A stretch of 29,189 bases of DNA from DASVLX01 sp035552275 (GTDB lineage Bacteria > Actinomycetota > Actinomycetes > Mycobacteriales > Pseudonocardiaceae). This document shows positions 1 to 9,535 of the stretch, piece after piece. The notes under the pieces were generated by a model. The model was not told the DNA's origin, did not search any database, and saw only the letters and a program-made list of their open reading frames with translations. How positions within the stretch are numbered: the stretch's first letter is position 1; each line of letters starts with the position of its first letter. Location: contig DASZLR010000116.1 in NCBI GenBank assembly GCA_035552275.1, positions 1 to 29,189 of the forward strand, written 5' to 3'. The position numbers were made by a program, and so were the translations under genes.

Positions 1-362
1 ACCGTGGCCCACGACGGCAACTCGGCGATCGTGTCGGTGATCGCCGCGATCTGCGCGGCATTCAGCACACCGGCATCCACAGCCTCAGCCATCACCGGAA
101 GCCTCGCCAACGCACCGGCGCGGGCAACCCGCTGCTTCGCCTCACCACGGGTGATCGTCAACCGGTCACCCAACAACGCCTCCAGGTCCCGGTAGCCCAC
201 CTCCCCGGCCACACCCCGAGTGTCCAACTCGGCGACCACCCGCAGCATCGCCGCGTGCGCCCGCCGCGCGACCCGCTCGATCTCCGCCAGCCGATCAAGC
301 AACTCCACGTCGCCGCAACGCCACAACTCCGTGGCCCGCAACACATCCGGTGAATCACTCAT
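1..362 (-). CDS. DUF222/HNH endonuclease-type (13E12 repeat-like) protein, 5' part only
   Basis: An open frame starts at the ATG at 362-360 and runs off the left edge, giving about 120 N-terminal residues (MSDSPDVLRATELWRCGD...). The middle matches DUF222: an acidic helix with LAEIERVARRAHAAML, then GEAKQRVARAGALARLP, then AVDAGVLNAAQIAAITDTI. In this family the helical DUF222 domain is normally followed by a C-terminal HNH nuclease domain, which would lie outside the window. A perfect actinobacterial LexA box lies 55 bp upstream of the start, so DNA-damage induction is likely; the related 13E12-family genes Rv0336 and Rv0515 of M. tuberculosis belong to its LexA regulon. The family call is good. 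The nuclease activity is not visible here. Confidence 0.8.
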   Translation of the reverse strand, partial: MSDSPDVLRATELWRCGDVELLDRLAEIERVARRAHAAMLRVVAELDTRGVAGEVGYRDLEALLGDRLTITRGEAKQRVARAGALARLPVMAEAVDAGVLNAAQIAAITDTIAELPSWAT

Positions 363-395
363 ACACCCATGATCACCGCGTCAGCCGCCCACCGC

Positions 396-413
396 ATCAT
401 CCTTAAGGATGAT
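396..413. repeat. 18-bp perfect palindrome in the leader of the DUF222 gene
   Basis: ATCATCCTTAAGGATGAT is its own reverse complement over 18 bp. It lies between the SOS box and the start codon at 362. As RNA it could form a 7-bp stem with a UUAA loop; as DNA it could be an operator. No U-tract follows on either strand, so a terminator is less likely. Confidence 0.6.
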
Positions 414-416
414 CTT

Positions 417-432
417 TCGAACTAATGTTCGA
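417..432. promoter_or_regulatory. LexA/SOS box
   Basis: TCGAACTAATGTTCGA matches the mycobacterial/actinobacterial LexA consensus TCGAAC-N4-GTTCGA at all 12 defined positions. It lies upstream of the minus-strand DUF222-family gene, where LexA would cover the promoter. Confidence 0.85.
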
Positions 433-530
433 TAACATTACGCCAGTTTGATGCGGTAGGCCGCCGTGGCGTAGTCCGTTCATGAGAAGGGCGAGCAGGT
501 GGTCGGCTTGAGCGGAGCTGTCCGGGGCAG

Positions 531-740
531 CCAATCGAAGGCGCCTGCCGGCACTTGGTCAACGATCGCATGGGCATTACCGGCGCACAGTGGGGACTGG
601 CCGGAGCCGAAACCATCCTGAACGGCGCGCTACGGGCCAACGACGACTTCGAGGAGCACTGGCGCTACCACGTCACCCTGGAGCGACATCGTGTCCACGA
701 ATCGCGGTACCTCAACAACATCGTTCCACTGGCGGCATGA
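531..740 (+). pseudogene. ISKra4-type transposase, C-terminal remnant
   Basis: Translation reads IEGACRHLVNDRMGITGAQW, then a GAETILNGALRANDDFEEHW stretch, and ends in RVHESRYLNNIVPLAA and a stop. This is the conserved C-terminal segment of ISKra4-family transposases, whose usual form contains a V/I-EGACRHLV-DRM-TGARW motif and an FxxYWxxH-like stretch. The motif joins abruptly to unrelated sequence upstream, and the same frame hits a stop at 483-485, so about 90% of the transposase is missing. No catalytic acidic residues remain and no inverted repeats were found. Family assignment is from motif recognition; the left limit of the remnant is approximate. Confidence 0.7.
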
Positions 741-772
741 CGTCACTCCAAAGAGCCACACCCGAGTGAGTT

Positions 773-802
773 GGGCCGCCCGGTGCGAAAACCGGGCGGC
801 CC
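773..802. terminator. Stem-loop terminator downstream of aconitase
   Basis: GGGCCGCCCGGT (773-784) pairs perfectly with ACCGGGCGGCCC (791-802) around a GCGAAA loop. The 12-bp GC stem lies 15 bp past the acn stop codon and lacks a strong U-tract on the acn side, which is common in actinobacteria. It probably also insulates acn from the transposon remnant. Confidence 0.75.
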
Positions 803-817
803 CAACCTCTTTTCGGC

Positions 818-3574
<2,757 letters not shown>

Positions 3575-3635
3575 GTCGTTCTCCATCCCATGACGGCGGC
3601 GGCCAGTTCGGTTCGGCTGGCGGTTTGGCGGTTCA

Positions 3636-3671
3636 GTTCGGCAGTGTGTTCGGCAGTTTGTTCGGCTCTGC
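3636..3671. repeat. Three 12-bp tandem repeats in the acn leader
   Basis: GTTCGGCAGTGT (3636-3647), GTTCGGCAGTTT (3648-3659) and GTTCGGCTCTGC (3660-3671) follow head to tail, with looser GTTCGG copies at 3607-3615. On the acn transcript these read as repeated GCCGAAC-rich units about 60-100 nt before the start codon. No gene is supported in the 3575-3872 gap apart from this repeat and the acn promoter. Confidence 0.7.
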
Positions 3672-3719
3672 ACGAGTCTCGCGCACCCCGGTCGGGCTCG
3701 CCCGGAGACTCACTGCCAA

Positions 3720-3749
3720 ACAGTACGCTTGTCCTATATTCGGTGGCAA
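3720..3749 (-). promoter_or_regulatory. Probable sigma70-type promoter of acnA
   Basis: On the minus strand TTGCCA (3749-3744) and TACTGT (3725-3720) are separated by 18 bp. This is a close match to the housekeeping TTGACA and TAnnnT elements. Transcription would start near 3713, giving a leader of about 140 nt that contains the 12-bp repeats. Confidence 0.55.
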
Positions 3750-3872
3750 GCCGGGTGTCGTGATCGCCCCGGCCGCACCGATGCCCGCGTGACATAGCAT
3801 GCTGCGCACACGAACCCGGGTCGTCGCCGTCGTCCTGACCGGCGCCAAACGGCGCGTGAAGGATGGTGATGA

Positions 3873-5384
3873 ATGGGCGAGCGGCGGACCACCCGGGTGG
3901 TCATCGTCGGAGCCGGATTTTCCGGCCTGGGCACGGCGATCCAGCTCAAGAAGGCCGGCATCCACGACTTCGTGATCCTGGAGAAGGCCGACGACGTGGG
4001 CGGGACGTGGCGGGAGAACACCTACCCCGGCTGCGAGTGTGACGTCGAGTCGCACATGTACTCCTTCTCATACGAGCAGAACGCCCGATGGAGCCGGGTG
4101 TTCTCGGGGCAGGCCGAGATCTGGGACTACCTCCGGCGGCTCACCGAGAAACACGGCCTGCGCGAGCACATTCGGTTCGGCGCCCGGGTGACCGGGGCCC
4201 GGTGGGACGACGACGCGCAGCAGTGGCAGGTGAGCACCGAGTCCGGCGACGACTACGTCGGACAGTTCGTCGCCAATGGCGTCGGTGTGCTGCACACCCC
4301 GATGATTCCCCGGCTCAAGGGCATCCGGCAGTTCCAGGGCGAGGCCTGGCACTCGGCGGAGTGGAACCATGACTGCGATCTCGCCGGCAAGCGGGTGGCC
4401 GTCGTCGGCACCGGGGCCAGCGCGGTCCAGTTCGTGCCCAGGATCGCGTCGCGGGTCGCCTCGCTCGTGGTGTTCCAGCGGACGCCGCCGTGGATACTGC
4501 CCAAATCAGACCGCGCGGTGCCCCGGTGGGTGCAGTGGCTGTTCGCCAACCTGCCCGGCACGATGCGCGCCTACCGATACTTCCTGTACTGGGCGCGCGA
4601 GCTGCACGGTTTCGCGCTCGGCGGCCACCCGTCGCTGTTGAAGCGGCGCGAACGGGCCGCGCGCCGCCACCTCGCCGGCCAGGTCCACGACCCGGCGCTG
4701 CGGACGCGGCTCACCCCCGACTATGTCCTGGGATGCAAGCGGATCCTGCTGACCAACGACTTCTATCCGGCGCTGAACCGGGACAACGTGCGGGTGGTCA
4801 CCGACGGGGTGACCCAGGTGCGGGCGAACAGCGTGGTCGACGGGGCGGGCGTGGAGCACGACGCCGACGTGATCATCTATGGGACCGGGTTCCAGCCGTC
4901 GCTGACCAAGCTGAAGATCCAGGGCCGGGACGGCCACAGCCTGTGGCGGGAATGGCTGCTCGACGGCGGCCGGGCGCACCGCGGGGTGATGATGTCCGGC
5001 TACCCCAACATGTTCTTCCTGCTCGGCCCGAACTCGGGCGTCGCGCACACCTCGGTGGTGTTCATGATCGAGGCGCAGGCCAAGTTCATCGTGCGGGCGA
5101 TCAAACTGGTCGACGCTCGGTCCGTGGCGGCCATCGACCCCCGCGCCGACACACAGCGCCGGTTTCAGACCTTCCTCCAGGACAAGCTGGCCAAGGGCGT
5201 GTGGGCGACCGGCGGCTGCACCAGCTACTACGTCGACGACAAGGGCGTCAACCGGACGCTGTGGCCGGGCGGCACCTGGCGCTACTGGCTACAGAGCCGC
5301 CGGCTCGCGCCGGACGAATTCGAGCTCATCGCCCGGCGCCCGGCCGCCCGTCCCGCTGACCAGGTGTCCGTCCGACCCGCCTGA
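3873..5384 (+). CDS. Flavin-containing monooxygenase, Baeyer-Villiger type
   Basis: A class B flavoprotein monooxygenase expected to bind FAD and NADPH and to insert oxygen next to a ketone or oxidise a heteroatom. Residues 9-16 carry the FAD Rossmann motif (VVIVGAGFSG), and GGTWRENTYPGCECD is typical of BVMOs. A central FQGEAWHSAEW matches the BVMO fingerprint FxGxxxHxxxW; the position after W is N rather than P or D. The second Rossmann motif VVGTGASAVQ for NADPH follows, and a C-terminal YGTGFQP is the second ATG-like motif. The 503-residue length suits the family. ATG at 3873 is preceded by GAAGG about 10 nt upstream. It stands alone between acn and the NlpC/P60 gene, a position not occupied by such a gene in M. 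tuberculosis, so it is probably an insertion. The substrate is unknown. Confidence 0.88.
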   Translation: MGERRTTRVVIVGAGFSGLGTAIQLKKAGIHDFVILEKADDVGGTWRENTYPGCECDVESHMYSFSYEQNARWSRVFSGQAEIWDYLRRLTEKHGLREHIRFGARVTGARWDDDAQQWQVSTESGDDYVGQFVANGVGVLHTPMIPRLKGIRQFQGEAWHSAEWNHDCDLAGKRVAVVGTGASAVQFVPRIASRVASLVVFQRTPPWILPKSDRAVPRWVQWLFANLPGTMRAYRYFLYWARELHGFALGGHPSLLKRRERAARRHLAGQVHDPALRTRLTPDYVLGCKRILLTNDFYPALNRDNVRVVTDGVTQVRANSVVDGAGVEHDADVIIYGTGFQPSLTKLKIQGRDGHSLWREWLLDGGRAHRGVMMSGYPNMFFLLGPNSGVAHTSVVFMIEAQAKFIVRAIKLVDARSVAAIDPRADTQRRFQTFLQDKLAKGVWATGGCTSYYVDDKGVNRTLWPGGTWRYWLQSRRLAPDEFELIARRPAARPADQVSVRPA

Positions 5385-5561
5385 AATGCCCTTTTCTGGG
5401 ACTCATGTGAACCCTGATGGGTGAGTTTCTGCTGTGACGAGTGGAAACGTTGGGGCGCGAGTGGCACAGTGATCACCGGAGTGTTATTACCCCGTTTGGC
5501 CTAGTCATCTGGGCTGTTCGGGGTAGCACGCGGTGAGTCGGGACGGGTGGAGGTGATGGCG

Positions 5562-6914
5562 GTGCGGGCGAGCCTGTCGAGGGCGCGCGCCACGGCGCTG
5601 ATCCTTGCGGTCGCGGTGTCGATCGTGGTCGAGGCCAATCCCGCTTCGGCGCTGACGTCGGGAATCCAGTCCGCCCTGCCGCCACCGCCGCCCAACCCGA
5701 GCAACGGCGAGATCACCGCGGCACAGGGCGCGGCGAGCGCCAAGGCCGGCGCGGTCGGCCGGATCACCAGCCAACTGGCTACCGCGCAGGCGTCGTTGCA
5801 GAACCTGCAGGACCAGATCGAGCTGAAGGAAGAAGACGCCAACAAGGCGATGGTCGACCTGCAGGCGGCGCAGAACGCCGCCTCGGCCGCCCAGGCCGGC
5901 GCCGACTCCGCGAAGGTCGCGGCCGACGCCGCCAACGCGCAGATCGACGCGCTGCGCCAGCAGACCGACCAGTTCGTGGCCGGCAGTTTCGAGCAGGGCA
6001 GCGAGCTGGGTTCGGCGGCGGCGTACCTGAGCGCCGGCAGCGCCGACCAGCTGCTGGAACGGGAGCAGTTGCTGACCGATCTCAGTGGCTCGCAGCTCGA
6101 TGTGCTGAACCAGTTCCAGGTCGCCCGGACCGCGAAGGCCAACGCCGACTCGCTGGCCCGCGCGGCATTGCTGGTGGCGCAGCAGAAGCAGGCCGACGCG
6201 GTGGCCGCGAAGCACACCGCCGACGCCGCGGTGGCCGCCGCGGTCGCCGCCCAGCGCGCCGAGGCGGCGCAGCAGAGCCAGCTCCAGGCCACCCAGAACA
6301 GCTTGGAACAACAGCTTTCCGCCGCACAGGCGACGGTCGGCGACCTCAAGTCGCAGCGGGCGCAGTACCAGAACTGGTTGGCCGCCAAGCAGGCCGCCGA
6401 CGCCGCCGCGGCAGCGGCAGCGGCCCGGAACACCACGTCCTCAACCCGGTCCTCGGCGCGGCGGGTGCTGGTGGCCGCGTCCGGCGATGTCGGGGCGGTG
6501 ATCCAGCGCGCACTGGCCGAGATCGGCGTCACCTATGCCTGGGGCGGCGGCACCGCCAGCGGACCGAGCCGGGGCATTCACGACGGCGGCGTGGCCGACT
6601 CGTATGGCGACTACGACCGGATCGGCTTCGACTGCTCGGGCCTGATGGTCTACGCGTTCGCCGGCGCCGGCGTTTCGCTGCCGCACTTCAGCGGCTACCA
6701 GTACCAGGCCGGCCAGCATGTGCCGCTGTCCGACATCCAGCCTGGCGACCTGCTGTTCTGGTCGTTCGACGGGACGGCCGGCGGCATTCACCATGTCGCG
6801 CTGTACATCGGCGGCGGAATGATGATCGAGGCGTACGAGTCGGGCACCGCGATCCGGGTCACCTCGGTCCGCTACTACGACGGGATCATGCCCTACGCCA
6901 CCCGCCTGCTGTGA
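5562..6914 (+). CDS. Secreted NlpC/P60 peptidoglycan endopeptidase, RipA-like
   Basis: A cell-wall hydrolase that cleaves within peptidoglycan stem peptides. The N-terminus has a signal peptide (basic start, a hydrophobic stretch ALILAVAVSIVV, then PASA cleavage). Residues 40-290 are an Ala/Gln/Asp-rich coiled coil, and the last 140 residues are an NlpC/P60 domain. The nucleophile is Cys about 358 in the FDCSGL motif, and the partner His lies in HHVALYIGGG. GTG at 5562 was chosen because GGAGG lies 8 nt upstream; GTG 5547 and ATG 5556 are in frame but poorly placed. The gene lies in the position of ripA/ripB (Rv1477/Rv1478) upstream of moxR, although several accessory genes intervene here and only one hydrolase copy is present. 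The coiled coil probably autoinhibits or docks the enzyme, as in RipA-type proteins. Confidence 0.9.
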   Translation: MRASLSRARATALILAVAVSIVVEANPASALTSGIQSALPPPPPNPSNGEITAAQGAASAKAGAVGRITSQLATAQASLQNLQDQIELKEEDANKAMVDLQAAQNAASAAQAGADSAKVAADAANAQIDALRQQTDQFVAGSFEQGSELGSAAAYLSAGSADQLLEREQLLTDLSGSQLDVLNQFQVARTAKANADSLARAALLVAQQKQADAVAAKHTADAAVAAAVAAQRAEAAQQSQLQATQNSLEQQLSAAQATVGDLKSQRAQYQNWLAAKQAADAAAAAAAARNTTSSTRSSARRVLVAASGDVGAVIQRALAEIGVTYAWGGGTASGPSRGIHDGGVADSYGDYDRIGFDCSGLMVYAFAGAGVSLPHFSGYQYQAGQHVPLSDIQPGDLLFWSFDGTAGGIHHVALYIGGGMMIEAYESGTAIRVTSVRYYDGIMPYATRLL

Positions 6915-6919
6915 TGCCC

Positions 6920-7492
6920 TCACGCCGCCGGCCAGTTTCTGAGTAGGGCGTCGAGGGCGTCCAGGGCTCTGGACCAGGAGGCGGCCACCTCGCGCGGACT
7001 GTGGTCGAATCCGCCCGCGGTCTCCAGGCTCACGTACCCGTGGAATGTGCTGTGCAGCAGCCGGATCGCGTCGGTCTGGTCGGGCTCGGACAGGTGATAG
7101 CCGCGCAGGATCGCCCGCGTCATCTCCGAATGCCGGCCGGCCGCACTGGTGGCCGCTGTCTCCGGGTCGAGTTCGAGCCGTGTCGCCGCGGCATACCTGC
7201 CCGGATGCCGCTTCGCGTAGTCCCGGTAGGCGTTGGCGAAGGCCACCAGCGCGTCCTTGCCCGCGCGACCGGCGAGCGCGTCGGCGACCCGGTCGGCGAG
7301 CTCGGCCAGGGCCAGCAGCGTGACCCGGACTCGCAGATCGTGCGCGTTCCTGATGTGTGAGTAGAGGCTGGCGTCCTTGACGCCGAATCGGCGCGCGAGC
7401 GTCGAGACGGTCATGTTCTCGAAGCCGACCTCGTCGGCCAACTCGGCCGCCGCCTGGGTCAGGCGTTCGGTGGTCACCCCCGCGCGCGCCAT
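6920..7492 (-). CDS. TetR/AcrR-family transcriptional regulator with WHG-type C-terminal domain
   Basis: A dimeric DNA-binding repressor of 190 residues. Residues 5-50 form the TetR helix-turn-helix (LTQAAAELADEVGFENMTVS then LARRFGVKDASLYSHIRNAH). The C-terminal half contains LHSTFHGYVSLETAGGF, typical of the TetR_C_33/WHG ligand-binding domain. ATG at 7492 has GGAGAG about 8 nt upstream. It is divergent from the FBP-domain gene; the 61-bp intergenic region holds a TTAnGCA-N2-TGCnTAA palindrome that would cover both promoters, so autoregulation and control of the neighbour are likely. The inducer is unknown. It ends 5 bp from the convergent NlpC/P60 gene. Confidence 0.88.
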   Translation of the reverse strand: MARAGVTTERLTQAAAELADEVGFENMTVSTLARRFGVKDASLYSHIRNAHDLRVRVTLLALAELADRVADALAGRAGKDALVAFANAYRDYAKRHPGRYAAATRLELDPETAATSAAGRHSEMTRAILRGYHLSEPDQTDAIRLLHSTFHGYVSLETAGGFDHSPREVAASWSRALDALDALLRNWPAA

Positions 7493-7518
7493 CCACCACT
7501 CTCCAGAACCTATTCAAC

Positions 7519-7534
7519 TTAAGCAGTTGCCTAA
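7519..7534. promoter_or_regulatory. Candidate TetR operator between divergent genes
   Basis: TTAAGCAGTTGCCTAA is an imperfect palindrome (TTAnGCA - GT - TGCnTAA, six of seven base pairs). It lies 27 bp from the TetR start and 19 bp from the FBP-gene start, just upstream of the latter's -10 element. Confidence 0.55.
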
Positions 7535-7540
7535 CAGTAC

Positions 7541-7546
7541 TAGGCT
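7541..7546 (+). promoter_or_regulatory. -10 element of a leaderless promoter for the FBP-domain gene
   Basis: TAGGCT fits TAnnnT and ends exactly 7 nt before the ATG at 7554, placing the transcription start at the start codon. No Shine-Dalgarno is present. Confidence 0.5.
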
Positions 7547-7553
7547 TGTCCCT

Positions 7554-8033
7554 ATGAGGCCGCTAACCGAGCCCGCCATCCGGTCGTCCTTCGTCAACTG
7601 CACCAAGGGCGAGGCGAAGCGTCTGGCGGTGCCCAGGGATTTGGCCCAGCGACCCTGGGCAGACCTGGACTTCCTCGGGTGGCGCGACCCGGCCGCGCGG
7701 GAGCGGGCCTATCTGGTCGTGGAGCGGAACCGGCTCGTCGGGGTGGCGCTGCGGATCGCGCCGCAGGCCCAGCACCTGCGGCGCACCATGTGCTCGCTGT
7801 GCCTGACCACGCACACCGGCGGTGGCGTGTCCCTGATGACCGCGCGCAAGGCCGGGCGGACCGGGCTGCAGGGCAACTCGGTGGGCGCCTACCTCTGCAC
7901 CGACCTGGCCTGCTCGCTCTACCTGCGTGGGAAGAAGGAGGGCACCCGGCTGCACGAGTCGCTGACGTTGACGGAGCAGGTTCAGCGGACCATGGCGAAC
8001 CTGGCCGGATTTCTGCGCAGGGTCGTCGAGTAA
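7554..8033 (+). CDS. FBP domain-containing treble-clef zinc-finger protein
   Basis: A 159-residue cytoplasmic protein with an FBP-type C-terminal treble-clef zinc finger, the domain shared with elongation factor G-binding proteins such as FusB. The probable zinc ligands are C80 and C83 (MCSLC) and C115 and C120 (LCTDLAC), with the usual GNSVGAYLCTDLACSLYLR-like stretch between strands. FusB-type proteins release EF-G from stalled ribosomes and can confer fusidic acid resistance, but actinobacterial FBP proteins are largely uncharacterised and the N-terminal half here is short, so function is inferred only at domain level. The ATG at 7554 was chosen over further in-frame upstream codons because those would overlap the divergent tetR gene and its promoter; the start appears leaderless. 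Its divergent TetR neighbour probably controls it. Confidence 0.8.
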   Translation: MRPLTEPAIRSSFVNCTKGEAKRLAVPRDLAQRPWADLDFLGWRDPAARERAYLVVERNRLVGVALRIAPQAQHLRRTMCSLCLTTHTGGGVSLMTARKAGRTGLQGNSVGAYLCTDLACSLYLRGKKEGTRLHESLTLTEQVQRTMANLAGFLRRVVE

Positions 8034-8040
8034 CCCGCGG

Positions 8041-8406
8041 TTACCGTTCGCTGGTCGCGTTGGCGTGGTCGATCTCGGCCATGTGCTGCTCGGCCCACGC
8101 CCGGACCGCGGCGAGCGGAGTTTCCAGCGACAGGCCCAGATCGGTGAGCCGGTAGTGCACGCGCGGCGGCACGGTCGGCTCCACGCGGCGGGTGATCAGG
8201 CCGTCGTGGGTCAGGTTGTGCAGGGTCACTGACAACATCTTCTGCGACACACCGGGCATCCGCCGCCGAAGCTCGGCGAAGCGCACCTCGTCCGGGGCGG
8301 CCTCGGCGAGCACCTTGACCGCCATCGACGTCCACTTCGTGCCGATTCGGTCCAGCAGCCGGCGGGTCGGGCAGCCGGGATCGAAGAGATCACCCGTCAC
8401 GGTCAC
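8041..8406 (-). CDS. HxlR-family winged-helix transcriptional regulator
   Basis: A 121-residue MarR-like dimeric regulator. The N-terminal CPTRRLLDRIGTKWTSMAVK has the single conserved HxlR cysteine (C12), often redox- or electrophile-sensing. The recognition-helix region reads FAELRRRMPGVSQKMLSVTL, followed by the wing around RRVEPTVPPRVHYRLTDLG. GTG at 8406 is used, with an AGGTGGTGAG ribosome site upstream. It is divergent from the alpha/beta hydrolase; repeated GGTAACC sequences lie in the intergenic region. HxlR regulators typically control the adjacent divergent enzyme gene, so the hydrolase is the likely target. Its 3' end is 7 bp from the convergent FBP gene. Confidence 0.92.
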   Translation of the reverse strand: MTVTGDLFDPGCPTRRLLDRIGTKWTSMAVKVLAEAAPDEVRFAELRRRMPGVSQKMLSVTLHNLTHDGLITRRVEPTVPPRVHYRLTDLGLSLETPLAAVRAWAEQHMAEIDHANATSER

Positions 8407-8456
8407 CGCAAGCTCACCACCTGTCGGAAAAGTGCCGTCTTGGCCACCTCGAAGTC

Positions 8457-8490
8457 GTTACCTATCGTCTGCTGGTAACCAATGGTAACC
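8457..8490. promoter_or_regulatory. Candidate HxlR operator region (GTTACC/GGTAACC repeats)
   Basis: GTTACC (8457-8462) and GGTAAC (8474-8479) form an inverted repeat with an 11-bp spacer, and TGGTAACC recurs at 8473-8480 and 8483-8490 with a 10-bp period. The cluster sits between the divergent HxlR and hydrolase genes, a natural place for dimer binding on one DNA face. Confidence 0.45.
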
Positions 8491-8504
8491 GAACGGGAGA
8501 TGTC

Positions 8505-9347
8505 ATGACCGGGATATCGACGGTGCGGGTGCGGACGAATGGCATCGAGGTCAACGTGGCGATCGCGGGGGAGGGGCCGGCCGTCCTGCTCCTGCACGGC
8601 TTTCCGCACACCTGGCGACTCTGGACCGAAATAATTCCCGGCCTCAACCAGTACCGGGTGATCGCCCCGGACCTGCGTGGGTTGGGCGACAGCGGCCACG
8701 CGGCCGACGGTTACGACGCGGACACCCTCGCCGCCGACGCCGAAGGGTTGCTGGACGCACTCGGGGAATCGGGCGCGGCGGTGGTCGGCATCGACGCCGG
8801 CGCGCCGCCCGCGTTCCTGCTCGCCCTGCGCCGCCCCGATCGAGTCCGCCGGCTGGTCGTGATGGAATCGCTGTTGGGCCGCGTGCCCGGCGCCGAGGAG
8901 TTTCTCGCTCACGGCGCACCGTGGTGGTTCGGCTTCCACTCGGTTCCCGGGCTCGCCGAGACTGTCCTGATAGGACACGAGGCGGAGTACATCGACTGGT
9001 TCCTCACCACCGGCACCCATGGTCGGGGTGTGCCATCGAAGATCCGAGACGCCTTCGTCAAGGCCTACACCGGACCCGACGCCCTGCGTCGCGCCTTCTC
9101 CTACTACCGCGCGATGCCGACCAGCGCACGACAAATCCAGGGCGCCGCCGCGTCGGCGCGGCTGACCGTGCCGACGATGGCGGTCGGCGCCGATCCCGTC
9201 GGAGACGCGCTGACACGGCAGTTGCGTCCCATCACCGACAACCTCGTCGGTTATCAGGTCGACAGCGGCCACATCATTCCGTTGGACCGCCCCGAAGCCC
9301 TGCTCTCGCTGCTGATCCCGTTCCTCGCCGCGGATCAACCCCGATGA
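8505..9347 (+). CDS. Alpha/beta-fold hydrolase, epoxide hydrolase-like
   Basis: A 280-residue cytoplasmic hydrolase. The oxyanion motif HGFPHTW is at residues 31-37, and APDLRGLGDS follows at the usual place. The nucleophile elbow is VGIDAGAP with Asp97 as nucleophile, and the catalytic His is H256 in SGHIIPLDRPE. Canonical epoxide hydrolases have G-H-D-W-G at the elbow; here H and W are replaced by I and A, so the tryptophan used for halide binding in dehalogenases is missing and a dehalogenase is unlikely. Cap-domain tyrosines occur in FSYYRAMP. ATG at 8505 has GGGAGA about 5 nt upstream. The divergent HxlR regulator probably represses it. The substrate is not predictable. Confidence 0.85.
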   Translation: MTGISTVRVRTNGIEVNVAIAGEGPAVLLLHGFPHTWRLWTEIIPGLNQYRVIAPDLRGLGDSGHAADGYDADTLAADAEGLLDALGESGAAVVGIDAGAPPAFLLALRRPDRVRRLVVMESLLGRVPGAEEFLAHGAPWWFGFHSVPGLAETVLIGHEAEYIDWFLTTGTHGRGVPSKIRDAFVKAYTGPDALRRAFSYYRAMPTSARQIQGAAASARLTVPTMAVGADPVGDALTRQLRPITDNLVGYQVDSGHIIPLDRPEALLSLLIPFLAADQPR

Positions 9348-9429
9348 TCAGCCGGCGTTATCCGGCCAGTGGTCGATGGGGCGCTCCACCTTGATTGCGT
9401 ACCAGTGCTGATTGATCGGGAACACAGCG

Positions 9430-9464
9430 ACGGCGCCCGCTCACTGCCGGTGAGAGGGCGCCGT
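9430..9464. terminator. Strong stem-loop after the hydrolase gene
   Basis: ACGGCGCCC (9430-9438) pairs with GGGCGCCGT (9456-9464), and inside it CTCAC (9440-9444) pairs with GTGAG (9450-9454) around TGCCG. There is no U-tract. It lies 83 bp past the hydrolase stop and 72 bp before the lipoprotein start, so a factor-assisted terminator or attenuator is possible. Confidence 0.55.
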
Positions 9465-9535
9465 GTCGCGTAACGGTCCGCGTTCGCCGACCGACCTGCC
9501 CTGTACGACAGCGGCAAGAAGGGTGGCTCGGTCGA

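Noticed and set aside
158..358. A 66-codon Arg/Trp/Cys-rich minus-strand frame
   Set aside because: It is out of frame with the DUF222 gene, whose own frame is open from 362 to the window edge and matches the family.
5385..5561. Possible c-di-AMP (ydaO) riboswitch before the NlpC/P60 gene, as seen before actinobacterial wall hydrolases
   Set aside because: None of the conserved ydaO sequence blocks were visible, and the leader is short.
7377..7553. In-frame N-terminal extension of the FBP gene
   Set aside because: It would overlap the divergent tetR coding region and run through the operator and -10 element; the family-like protein starts at 7554.
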